Both the position numbers and the translations under genes were made by a program. From Minisyncoccota bacterium (lineage in GTDB: Bacteria; Patescibacteriota; Minisyncoccia; UBA6257; 1-14-0-10-40-38), in NCBI GenBank assembly GCA_020052135.1, contig JAGVPS010000048.1, positions 1 through 23,277 of the forward strand: a stretch of DNA of 23,277 nucleotides, read 5' to 3'. Below are positions 13,529-20,088 of this stretch, piece after piece. Below the pieces are notes generated by a model. That model was given only the letters and a program-made list of their open reading frames with translations, was not told the DNA's origin and ran no database searches. Each line of letters starts with the position of its first letter. Positions within the stretch are counted from its first letter, which is position 1.

Positions 13529-13980
13529 ATCAACGAATAACGAATTAGCACCGAATGTACGAATTAATTAATGAAGACAGCCCTTAAGCGAGCCGATCTT
13601 TTGCACCCGGAATTAAGCTATGCCATTATTGGATGTGCATTTGAGGTCTATAACACGATAGGGTCAGGACATCAGGAGAAAAACTATCAGAAAGCTTTAC
13701 GTGAGGAATTTAAACTAAAAAAATTATCCTTTCGTGAACAAGTTCACTACCCTTTAAATTATAAAGGAGAATTTATCGGTAAGAATTTCCTTGATTTTCT
13801 GGTTGATGGCAAAGTTGTAGTCGAAATTAAAAAAGGAAATATATTTTCAAAACGACACATTGATCAGGTTCTTAATTATCTTAAACTAACTAATATGAAG
13901 CTCGCGATTTTAATAAACTTTGGGTCGGAGGGAGTAGCATTCAAAAGAATTATAAATCTTTAATTCGTTATTCGTTGATA
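13529..13980. repeat. 19-bp perfect inverted repeats bracketing the GxxExxY gene
   Basis: ATCAACGAATAACGAATTA (13529-13547) begins 3 bases after the rpsG stop. Its exact reverse complement TAATTCGTTATTCGTTGAT (13961-13979) begins at the TAA stop of the GxxExxY gene and ends 2 bases before the fusA ATG. The arms therefore fill the joints rpsG|insert and insert|fusA. The layout resembles an intergenic palindrome split by an inserted gene, or a gene cassette with terminal inverted repeats. Confidence 0.9.
13571..13963 (+). CDS. GxxExxY protein (PD-(D/E)XK nuclease-like)
   Basis: A 130-residue protein. The name-giving motif is GHQEKNY near residues 34-40, within IGSGHQEKNYQKAL. The nuclease-like core follows: an Asp in FLDFLVDGK, then VVVEIKKG giving the E-x-K pair, and later HIDQVLNYLKLTNMKLAILINFG with the conserved Q. 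These fit the PDDEXK_3/GxxExxY family, whose biological role is unknown. It lies between rpsG and fusA, a joint normally without a gene in the str operon, and is enclosed by 19-bp inverted repeats. Its codons are more A/T-rich than those of its neighbours. No SD. It appears intact and is probably transcribed with the operon. Confidence 0.92.
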   Translation: MKTALKRADLLHPELSYAIIGCAFEVYNTIGSGHQEKNYQKALREEFKLKKLSFREQVHYPLNYKGEFIGKNFLDFLVDGKVVVEIKKGNIFSKRHIDQVLNYLKLTNMKLAILINFGSEGVAFKRIINL

Positions 13981-13981
13981 T

Positions 13982-16102
13982 ATGGCAAGACAATATCCAC
14001 TCGAGAAAACAAGAGATATCGGCATCATTGCCCACATTGATGCGGGCAAGACCACCGTTTCGGAACGGATTCTTTTTTATACGGGCACGAGCCACAAAAT
14101 CGGCGAAGTGCACACTGGGGATACGGTTATGGATTGGATGGAACAAGAACGTGAACGCGGCATCACAATTACCGCCGCGGCAACGACATGTTTTTGGAAA
14201 CCGACGTATGTTCAGGGTCTTTCCGAAGCCGAACAAAAGAAGCACGAATATCGCATCAATCTCATTGATACCCCCGGGCACATTGATTTTACGGTTGAGG
14301 TAAAACGCAGTTTGCGCGTCCTAGACGGCGCGGTTGTGGTATTTGACGGTGTTGCCGGCGTGGAGCCGCAGTCGGAAACCAACTGGCGCTATGCCGATGA
14401 ATACAAAGTGCCGCGCATCTGCTTTATCAACAAGCTTGACCGCATGGGTGCTTCTTTTGAAAAGAGTTTTCAATCTATTCGCGATCGGTTGAATCCGAAC
14501 GCGACTCCGGTGCAATTGCCGATCGGCAGTGAGGGGGGATTTGAGGGTCTCATTGATCTGCTCACTCAAAAAGCGATTTATTTTGAAGGAGAAAAGGGAG
14601 AAAAAATTATCGAAAAAGAAATTCCCGCAGTATTTGCGGGAGAGGTTAAAAAATGGCGCCACGAACTTATTGAAAAAATAGTTGAAACCGACGATGCGTT
14701 GCTCCACAAGTATCTGGAGGGAACAGAGCCCGATCTCGCGACACTGAAGAGCGCGCTCCGCAAAGCAACGAATAGTCTCAAAATCATTCCAGTTTTTATC
14801 GGGTCCGCGCTTAAAAACAAAGGCGTACAGCAAGTGCTGGATGGTGTGGTTGATTATCTCCCGTCACCCGCAGATCTCCCGCCGGTCAAAGGCTTTGACG
14901 CAAACACGCACGCGGAAGTAGAGCGGCACCCAAAAGATGAAGAGCCGTTCGCCGCGCTCGCATTTAAGATTGCCGCGGATCCCTTTGTCGGATCTCTCAC
15001 GTTCTTTCGGGTGTACTCGGGGATTTTGAAGCGGGGTAGCTATATTTTAAACTCCACCAAAAACTCCCAAGAACGCGTGGGACGCATCGTGCGCTTGCAC
15101 GCGAATCATCGTGAAGAAGTAGAGGAGGTTCCTGCCGGAGATATTGCCGCAATTGTGGGGCTCAAAGGCACGACAACCGGAGATACGCTCTGCGATCCCG
15201 AGCATTCGATCATTTTGGAAAAAATCATCTTCCCTGAACCGGTTATTTCGATTCGCATTGAACCGAAAACAAAAGCCGATCAAGAAAGAATGGGTATTGC
15301 GCTCCGCCGTCTTGCCGAAGAAGACCCCACGTTTCGCGTGAGCGGCAACGCGGAAACGGGCGAGACAATTATCGCCGGCATGGGAGAGCTCCATTTGGAT
15401 ATTATTGTCGACCGCATGAAGCGGGAGTTTTCTGTTGGCGCAAATGTCGGTCGGCCGCAGGTGGCGTATAAGGAAACGATTTTGGGCGAGGCCGAAGCCG
15501 AGGGGAAGTATATCAAGCAATCGGGCGGACGCGGTCAATATGGCCATGTGCGCATCCGATTGGCTCCGCTTGAGCGCGGAAAAGGTTTTGAATTTATAAA
15601 TGAAATCAAGAGCGGTTCAATTCCTCGCGAGTTTATCGCGCCGGTTGAGAAGGGGATTGAAGAGGCAACAACCAAGGGTGTCGTTGCCGGATTCCCTATG
15701 GTAGATGTACAGGTAACACTCTACGACGGTTCGTACCACGAAGTGGACTCTTCGGAAATGGCATTTAAAATCGCTGGCTCTATGGCATTTCAAGAGGGAG
15801 CAAAGCGTGCAAAGCCGGTTATCTTGGAACCGATCATGAAGATTCAAGTCACTATGCCACAGGAATACTTGGGGGATATTACTGGTGATTTATCCGCGAA
15901 ACGCGCTCGTATTGAGGAGATGTCTGATCGCATGGGTGGCATTAAAGTGATAGACGCAAAAGTACCCCTTAGTGAAATGTTTGGTTATGCGACGAAACTC
16001 CGCTCTATGACGCAGGGAAGAGGCAACTTTACCATGGAGTTTGATCATTACGAGGAGGTACCTAAGAGTGTCGAACAACTTATCATAGAGGGCAAAAAGT
16101 AA
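13982..16102 (+). CDS. fusA: Translation elongation factor G
   Basis: A 706-residue GTPase that moves tRNAs and mRNA after peptide transfer. G1 AHIDAGKTT (17-25), switch II DTPGHIDF, G4 NKLDRMG and G5 GSALKNKG are present, followed by domains II-V. A short insert (PTYVQGLSEAEQKKHEYR) lies between the effector region and DTPGH. The C-terminus EFDHYEEVPKSVEQLIIEGKK is complete, so the gene is intact. A second, diverged copy of the last 21 codons and stop lies 345 bases downstream (16447-16512), so this 3' end may have been exchanged. ATG without SD, 2 bases after the right arm of the GxxExxY inverted repeat. Confidence 0.98.
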   Translation: MARQYPLEKTRDIGIIAHIDAGKTTVSERILFYTGTSHKIGEVHTGDTVMDWMEQERERGITITAAATTCFWKPTYVQGLSEAEQKKHEYRINLIDTPGHIDFTVEVKRSLRVLDGAVVVFDGVAGVEPQSETNWRYADEYKVPRICFINKLDRMGASFEKSFQSIRDRLNPNATPVQLPIGSEGGFEGLIDLLTQKAIYFEGEKGEKIIEKEIPAVFAGEVKKWRHELIEKIVETDDALLHKYLEGTEPDLATLKSALRKATNSLKIIPVFIGSALKNKGVQQVLDGVVDYLPSPADLPPVKGFDANTHAEVERHPKDEEPFAALAFKIAADPFVGSLTFFRVYSGILKRGSYILNSTKNSQERVGRIVRLHANHREEVEEVPAGDIAAIVGLKGTTTGDTLCDPEHSIILEKIIFPEPVISIRIEPKTKADQERMGIALRRLAEEDPTFRVSGNAETGETIIAGMGELHLDIIVDRMKREFSVGANVGRPQVAYKETILGEAEAEGKYIKQSGGRGQYGHVRIRLAPLERGKGFEFINEIKSGSIPREFIAPVEKGIEEATTKGVVAGFPMVDVQVTLYDGSYHEVDSSEMAFKIAGSMAFQEGAKRAKPVILEPIMKIQVTMPQEYLGDITGDLSAKRARIEEMSDRMGGIKVIDAKVPLSEMFGYATKLRSMTQGRGNFTMEFDHYEEVPKSVEQLIIEGKK

Positions 16103-16113
16103 ACTTTACGATG

Positions 16114-16446
16114 TCCCGATTTTGTCTAAATTTTAGATGTTCAATTTTTATATTTTGAAATCGCTTGTCACCGGAAAATATTATATTGGCAGTACCAGGG
16201 ATGTTCTTGCGCGATTAAAGTTGCATAATACCGGTAAAGTTCAATCTACTAAATCTGACCTGCCTTGGCAGATTATTTATATAGAGTCATTCATAGACTT
16301 AAAGAGCGCGTGACAACGGGAACTCCAGGTAAAGAGATGGAAAAGTAGAGCTGCAGTAGAGCGATTATTCAAAATATCAAAAATTTAGCTACAAAATCGA
16401 GGATCCACGATTTCTTACTAAATCAGAGATTTAGGAGAAATCGGGA
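16114..16446. mobile_element. Small inverted-repeat-bounded insert at the fusA 3' end carrying a GIY-YIG pseudogene
   Basis: The left end TCCCGATTTTGTCTAAATT (16114-16132), 11 bases after the fusA stop, is matched in reverse by GATTTAGGAGAAATCGGGA (16428-16446; 15 of 19). The right end abuts the second fusA tail exactly. A further inverted match lies inside: AAAATTTAG (16380-16388) and ACAAAATCG (16391-16399) against the left end. Between the ends lies a GIY-YIG reading frame. The structure suggests a roughly 333-bp nuclease-gene element that entered at fusA codon 686 and brought or captured its own fusA end; this is inference from one locus. Confidence 0.65.
16137..16388 (+). pseudogene. GIY-YIG nuclease family protein broken by an in-frame TGA
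   Basis: An 83-codon frame from ATG 16137 to TAG 16388 with a single internal TGA at codon 59 (16311-16313). Before it are FYILKS and KYYIGSTRDVLARLKLHN, the GIY-YIG half-motifs with the catalytic Arg, then the E-containing strand IIYIESF. After it QRELQVKRWKSRAAVERL continues in the same frame and matches the usual C-terminal helix of short single-domain UvrC-like GIY-YIG proteins. A normal protein of this group is about 80-90 residues, so only the point mutation has broken it. It sits between two fusA 3' ends, bounded by inverted repeats. Confidence 0.85.
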
Positions 16447-16512
16447 GAGTTCGACCATTATGAGGAAGTTCCAAAGAGTGTGGAGGCGCTGATTATAGAA
16501 GGTAAAAAGTAG
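16447..16512 (+). pseudogene. Second copy of the fusA 3' end (last 21 codons and stop)
   Basis: It encodes EFDHYEEVPKSVEALIIEGKK and TAG, identical to the true EF-G C-terminus at 16037-16102 except Ala for Gln, and exactly the same length. The DNA differs at about 16 of 66 bases, almost all at synonymous third positions. The copy therefore diverged under protein-level selection before it became a fragment, which points to an originally functional fusA end rather than a decayed recent duplicate. The frame is closed just upstream by a stop. Confidence 0.93.
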
Positions 16513-16537
16513 TTATAAGCTTTCCACAGCCGTCTTC

Positions 16538-16566
16538 TTGACACTTTCCCCGCGTCCTACTACACT
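16538..16566 (+). promoter_or_regulatory. Promoter of tuf
   Basis: TTGACA (16538-16543), 17-base spacer, TACACT (16561-16566). It lies just after the second fusA end and would give tuf a leader of about 150 bases that includes the family A palindrome at 16601-16694. Confidence 0.75.
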
Positions 16567-16600
16567 ACTTTAGTATTGTCGGTCGAAGACAACACGTATC

Positions 16601-16694
16601 GATACCAATATACGAATTGTACTAATGATACGAATAGCATACGAATGGTTAGTATCTTATTCGTAGCATTCGCATGAATTAGTATATTAGTATC
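16601..16694. repeat. AT-rich imperfect palindrome, family A, copy 2 (upstream of tuf)
   Basis: It starts GATACCAATATACGAATT, continues GTACTAATGATACGAAT and ends AATTAGTATATTAGTATC, 28 bases before tuf. It is the closest relative of copy 3 and lacks that copy's GC-rich insert. Confidence 0.88.
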
Positions 16695-16722
16695 ACAATT
16701 ATTTTTTATTTTTTAGAGAAAT

Positions 16723-17922
16723 ATGGCAGAAAAAGAAAAATTTCAGCGAACTAAGCCGCATGTAAACGTCGGAACTATCGGTCATGTTGATCACGGGAAA
16801 ACCACCTTGACCGCGGCTATTACGCATATCTCTTTCATGAAGGGTCTTGCGAAGAAGGAAGAAGGAGTAGATCAGATCGATAATGCCCCGGAAGAAAAGG
16901 CTCGCGGTATTACCATCGCGCTCCATCACTCGGAATATGAATCGGAAAAGCGCCACTACGCGCACATCGATGCTCCGGGACATGCTGACTATATCAAAAA
17001 TATGATTACGGGTGCCGCCCAGATGGATGGAGCAGTTCTTGTTGTTTCAGCGGCAGACGGCCCCATGCCTCAGACGCGGGAACATATTCTGCTTGCTCGT
17101 CAGGTAGGCGTGCCAGCACTCGTCGTATTTTTGAACAAAGTAGATATGGTAGATGACCCTGAACTCATTGACCTCGTTGAATCCGAAGTACGCGAGCTCT
17201 TGAAGAAATATGATTTCCCCGGAGACCAGACGCCCGTTATCCGCGGCTCAGCTTTGAAGGCGCTCGAAGCTAAATCAGTAGATGATCCGGCAGCAAAGCC
17301 AATTCTGGATCTCATCAACGCGCTCGATACCTATATTCCGGAACCGGTTCGCGATATTTCTAAGCCGTTTCTTATGCCGGTTGAAGACATCTTCTCGATT
17401 GAAGGACGCGGAACGGTAGTCACCGGCCGCATCGAACGGGGGAAGGTCAAGATCAACGAAGAAATTGAAATTGTTGGCATTAAGCCGACACAGAAGACCG
17501 TAGTGACTGGCATCGAGATGTTTAATAAGCTCCTCGATGAAGGCCAAGCAGGAGACAATGTGGGTATTTTGCTCCGCGGTTTGAAGAAAGAGGATGTGGA
17601 GCGCGGACAAGTGCTTGCAAAACCCGGATCGGTAAATCCTCATACCGAGTTTGACGCGGAGGTTTATGTGCTTTCTAAAGAGGAAGGCGGTCGGCACACC
17701 CCGTTCTTTAAAGGATACAAGCCGCAGTTTTATATCCGTACGACAGATGTGACTGGCGATGTTGAACTTCCGGCTGGCGCCGAGATGGTTATGCCGGGTG
17801 ATCGCGTGAATTTGAAGGTTAAACTTATTGCTCCGGTTGCCCTGGAAGAAAAGCAGAAGTTTGCTATCCGCGAAGGCGGCAAGACCGTGGGAGCTGGCAT
17901 TGTGACTAAAATTATAAAATAA
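16723..17922 (+). CDS. tuf: Translation elongation factor Tu
   Basis: A 399-residue GTPase delivering aminoacyl-tRNA to the ribosome. G1 GHVDHGKT (20-27), the switch I region ARGITI, switch II DAPGHADY, G4 NKVDMVDD and G5 GSALKALE are present, followed by two beta-barrel domains ending GAGIVTKIIK. The usual DCPGH reads DAPGH. A short insert (AKSVDDPAAK) follows G5. The ATG has no SD. It has its own promoter and a palindrome-containing leader and is followed by rpsJ, joining the str and S10 operons. Confidence 0.98.
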   Translation: MAEKEKFQRTKPHVNVGTIGHVDHGKTTLTAAITHISFMKGLAKKEEGVDQIDNAPEEKARGITIALHHSEYESEKRHYAHIDAPGHADYIKNMITGAAQMDGAVLVVSAADGPMPQTREHILLARQVGVPALVVFLNKVDMVDDPELIDLVESEVRELLKKYDFPGDQTPVIRGSALKALEAKSVDDPAAKPILDLINALDTYIPEPVRDISKPFLMPVEDIFSIEGRGTVVTGRIERGKVKINEEIEIVGIKPTQKTVVTGIEMFNKLLDEGQAGDNVGILLRGLKKEDVERGQVLAKPGSVNPHTEFDAEVYVLSKEEGGRHTPFFKGYKPQFYIRTTDVTGDVELPAGAEMVMPGDRVNLKVKLIAPVALEEKQKFAIREGGKTVGAGIVTKIIK

Positions 17923-17928
17923 CGTATC

Positions 17929-18028
17929 GATACCAATATACCCGCCCGAACGACTGAAAACGTTCAGTCGGGCAGGCGAATGGTACTAATGATACGAATC
18001 GCATACGGATAATTAGTATATTAGTATC
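17929..18028. repeat. AT-rich imperfect palindrome, family A, copy 3, with nested GC-rich palindrome (tuf-rpsJ gap)
   Basis: The outer repeat matches copy 2: GATACCAATATA (17929-17940), then CGAATGGTACTAATGATACG (17977 on), ending AATTAGTATATTAGTATC 5 bases before rpsJ. A 36-base GC-rich unit (17941-17976) with arms around GACTGAA/TTCAGTC interrupts it exactly between ATATA and CGAAT. Confidence 0.88.
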
Positions 18029-18033
18029 ACATC

Positions 18034-18360
18034 ATGGCCAAGAAAGAAGCGGAAAAAGAAAAATTGCGGCTTCGGATAAAAGCGTACGATCATAAATTGA
18101 TCGATAATTCTTGCCGACAAATTATTGATACGGCAAAACGACACGATGCTGAGGTGGTGGGTCCGATTCCGCTTCCGACTGAGATCCGCAAATATACGGT
18201 TAATCGTTCGCCGTTCGTGCATAAAAATTCACGTGAACAGTTTGAGCTTCGAGTCCATAAGCGGCTCCTGGATATATTGAATCCCAATCAGTCAATTATT
18301 GAGTCTCTATCTCGGTTGAATCTTCCTGCCGGGGTAGATATTGAGATTCGGAGCGTATAG
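18034..18360 (+). CDS. rpsJ: Ribosomal protein S10 (uS10)
   Basis: A 108-residue protein. The family phrases LRLRIKAYDHKLIDNSCRQI, GPIPLPTEIRKYTV and VHKNSREQFELRVHKRLLDI are present; the loop binds 16S rRNA in the 30S head and the globular part binds NusB in antitermination. The N-terminus carries a short Lys/Glu-rich extension (MAKKEAEKEK). First gene of the S10 block, with no SD; the family A palindrome ends 5 bases before the ATG and could hide the start codon region in RNA. Confidence 0.97.
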   Translation: MAKKEAEKEKLRLRIKAYDHKLIDNSCRQIIDTAKRHDAEVVGPIPLPTEIRKYTVNRSPFVHKNSREQFELRVHKRLLDILNPNQSIIESLSRLNLPAGVDIEIRSV

Positions 18361-18368
18361 TCCTCTAC

Positions 18369-18452
18369 ATAGGCACTTGACTTCATTTCACGAAACTAAG
18401 GCAGCCTGCCTGCCGGCAGGCAGGGCTTCGCGAAACGAAATCAAGTGCCTAT
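18369..18452. repeat. Nested hairpin H1 in the rpsJ-rplC gap (family C)
   Basis: The outer stem ATAGGCACTTGA/TCAAGTGCCTAT is 12 perfect pairs. The interior TTTCACGAAACTAAGGCAG...GCTTCGCGAAACGAAATCA is a relative of the 19075-19122 repeat. A perfect 20-bp palindrome, CCTGCCTGCCGGCAGGCAGG (18405-18424), sits between CTAAGGCAG and GCTT, where the other copy has nothing. Confidence 0.88.
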
Positions 18453-18455
18453 TCC

Positions 18456-18546
18456 ATACTAAGGTTTGAGTTTATGACGCCTGCCCGCCTCGACTCGCCG
18501 GCAAGGCGAGGCGGGCAGAAAGCCGAGAAAACTCAAACCTTAGTAT
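18456..18546. repeat. Nested hairpin H2 in the rpsJ-rplC gap
   Basis: The outer stem ATACTAAGGTTTGAGTTT pairs perfectly with AAACTCAAACCTTAGTAT (18 bp). Inside it is a second perfect stem, CTGCCCGCCTCG (18481-18492) with CGAGGCGGGCAG (18507-18518). It follows H1 after 3 bases. Together the two fill most of a 298-base gap with no gene. Confidence 0.88.
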
Positions 18547-18559
18547 ATAGAGAAAACAC

Positions 18560-18588
18560 TTGCAAGAAGACCACAAAGCAGTTATTAT
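18560..18588 (+). promoter_or_regulatory. Candidate promoter for rplC and downstream genes
   Basis: TTGCAA (18560-18565), 17-base spacer, TATTAT (18583-18588); an overlapping TATAAT at 18588-18593 is an alternative -10. It lies just after hairpin H2, which may end or process the upstream transcript. Confidence 0.5.
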
Positions 18589-18608
18589 ATAATCTTTCAG
18601 GATAGCCC

Positions 18609-18639
18609 AAAACTGCTGGGACTCTTCCTAGCAGTTTTT
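18609..18639 (+). promoter_or_regulatory. Leader hairpin with T-run before rplC, possible attenuator
   Basis: AACTGCTGGGA pairs with TCCTAGCAGTT (one G-U), loop CTCT, followed by TTTTT-type bases and then rplC 20 bases later. Placed between a promoter and a ribosomal gene, it resembles an intrinsic terminator used for attenuation, or an autoregulatory ribosomal-protein leader. Confidence 0.5.
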
Positions 18640-18658
18640 GTTAGAAGATATCACCTCT

Positions 18659-19078
18659 ATGTCCGTAACCGGCACAAAACTGAAAATGACTCAGATTTTC
18701 CAAGGGGAAAAAGCTCTGGGCGTAACCCCGGTCCGTTTGCGTTCTTCGGAGAACATGGCGGAACTGAAAGCAGGCGCACGAGTCAAAGTGAGCGGCATCT
18801 CAAAAGGAAAAGGGTTTGCTGGCGTCGTAAAACGCTATGGTTTTAGGGGAGGTCCTAAGACTCATGGACAAAAGAATCGGCTTCGGGCACCAGGATCCAT
18901 CGGCAATACGAGTCCGCAACGTGTCATCCCGGGGCGGCGCATGGCAGGAAGGATGGGTGGTGTTACAAAAACAATTCGAAACCTTGAGATCGCGCTCATC
19001 GATGAATCGCAGCAAACCATTTTTTTGAAAGGCGCGGTTCCTGGTAATACCGGAGGTAAGGTCCGGATAGTCTCCTGA
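18659..19078 (+). CDS. rplC: Ribosomal protein L3 (uL3), shortened form
   Basis: A 139-residue protein, against about 205-210 in most bacteria. ATG 18659 is the start: the frame is open upstream through the leader hairpin, but MSVTGTKLKMTQIF is the normal L3 beginning. The C-terminal half is complete (GISKGKGFAGVVKRYGF, GGPKTHGQK, PGSIGN, GRRMAGRMGG, VPGNTGGKV). The missing part, about 65 residues, is internal, between TPVRLR and VKVSGISKGKG, where typical L3 has an extended surface domain. The rRNA-binding core and the loop reaching toward the peptidyl transferase centre are kept. The TGA stop lies in the stem of a hairpin. No SD. Confidence 0.95.
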   Translation: MSVTGTKLKMTQIFQGEKALGVTPVRLRSSENMAELKAGARVKVSGISKGKGFAGVVKRYGFRGGPKTHGQKNRLRAPGSIGNTSPQRVIPGRRMAGRMGGVTKTIRNLEIALIDESQQTIFLKGAVPGNTGGKVRIVS

Positions 19079-19122
19079 TTCGTTTCACAAAACTAAGGCA
19101 GGCTTTGTGAGAACGAAATCAG
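19075..19122. repeat. Family C hairpin in the rplC-rplD gap
   Basis: CTGATTCGTTTCACAAA (19075-19091) pairs with TTTGTGAGAACGAAATCAG with small mismatches; the loop is ACTAAGGCAGGC. It includes the rplC stop codon. The sequence parallels the inner part of H1 (18386-18442) without the 20-bp palindrome. Confidence 0.85.
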
Positions 19123-19143
19123 AAGCCAAAGATAAAATAGATT

Positions 19144-19773
19144 ATGAAGACTGATGTATATAATATTGAAGGTAAAGTCGTTGGCTCGGTAGAATTACCG
19201 GAGAACGTCTTTGGCATTGCCTGGAAGCCGGGACTCGTGCATGACGCGCTTCGCGTACAGAGGAATTCGGCACGAGCACCGCTCGCGCACGCGAAGGGCA
19301 GGGGAGAGGTTTCTGGTGGCGGCAAGAAGCCCTGGCGACAGAAGGGAACCGGACGAGCGCGCCATGGATCTATCCGCTCTCCCCTTTGGAAAGGAGGCGG
19401 CGCATCCCATGGCCCGAACAAGAGTCGGGTATTTGATTTAAAAATGAACAAAAAGGAGCGTAAGCTTGCGCTCCGATCGCTCTTATCAGAAAAATTCCGC
19501 GGTGGAGAAATATATGTCGTAGAGTCTTTGCATACGCTCGCGCCGAAAACCAAGGAACTTGCCGGAACGCTCCGGATTCTTTTTAACGCAAAAAAGGACT
19601 CCCGTGCATTCTCAGCTGTTATCGTGCCTCCTATGAAAAATGAGAGCCTCTATCGCGCGGCGCGGAATTTGCCCAAGGTAGCGACTATGCCGTTCGGATC
19701 GCTCAACGTGTATGACGCCTTGATCCATAAACGGATTGTGATTGATCGAGAAGCGCTTGCGGAAGTTAAATAA
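19144..19773 (+). CDS. rplD: Ribosomal protein L4 (uL4)
   Basis: A 209-residue protein of usual length. The long loop that lines the exit tunnel is clear: GGGKKPWRQKGTGRARHGS, then RSPLWKGGGASHGP. Its C-terminal globular part ends DALIHKRIVIDREALAEVK. In E. coli L4 also represses the S10 operon by binding the leader; whether it acts on the hairpin before rplC here is unknown. ATG without SD. Confidence 0.97.
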   Translation: MKTDVYNIEGKVVGSVELPENVFGIAWKPGLVHDALRVQRNSARAPLAHAKGRGEVSGGGKKPWRQKGTGRARHGSIRSPLWKGGGASHGPNKSRVFDLKMNKKERKLALRSLLSEKFRGGEIYVVESLHTLAPKTKELAGTLRILFNAKKDSRAFSAVIVPPMKNESLYRAARNLPKVATMPFGSLNVYDALIHKRIVIDREALAEVK

Positions 19774-19778
19774 TTATT

Positions 19779-20057
19779 ATGAAGCGACTTATTTTAGAAC
19801 ATCCGCTCATTACTGAAAAAGCCACACAAGGCGCCGCTTTTGGCGTCTATGTTTTTCGAGTACAGGGAAGCGCCACAAAGCCGGAGATTCGAAAAGCTTT
19901 ACAGGAGGCATATGGCGTCCATGCGGTGGACGTTCGCATTATCCGAACCAAAGCCAAGCAACGGCGTCTCGGGAGAACGATGGGCATAAAACCAGGATTT
20001 AAAAAGGCAATGGTGAAATTAAAGTCCGGTCAAAAGCTCGACGTACTGCCCCAATAA
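19779..20057 (+). CDS. rplW: Ribosomal protein L23 (uL23)
   Basis: A 92-residue protein starting 5 bases after rplD. HPLITEKAT, the YVFRVQGSATKPEIRKALQ region and the RRLGRTMG loop identify L23, which sits at the tunnel exit and docks SRP and trigger factor. The length is normal. No SD. The 31-base gap to rplB is an A/T-rich run of CATTTTGA-like words. Confidence 0.96.
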   Translation: MKRLILEHPLITEKATQGAAFGVYVFRVQGSATKPEIRKALQEAYGVHAVDVRIIRTKAKQRRLGRTMGIKPGFKKAMVKLKSGQKLDVLPQ

Positions 20058-20088
20058 TTTTTCATTTTGAAATTTACATTTTGATTTT

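Noticed and set aside
14321..14833. 170-codon minus-strand frame inside fusA
   Set aside because: It lies wholly within the conserved EF-G coding sequence and has no family features; a shadow frame.
16103..16446. Group I or II intron with a GIY-YIG gene inside fusA
   Set aside because: fusA is complete with its own stop before the insert, so no splicing is needed, and no intron core structure was recognised.
12952..18028. CRISPR array from repeated AT-rich words
   Set aside because: Copies are thousands of bases apart, palindromic over their whole length and placed in gene gaps; there are no regular spacers and no cas genes.
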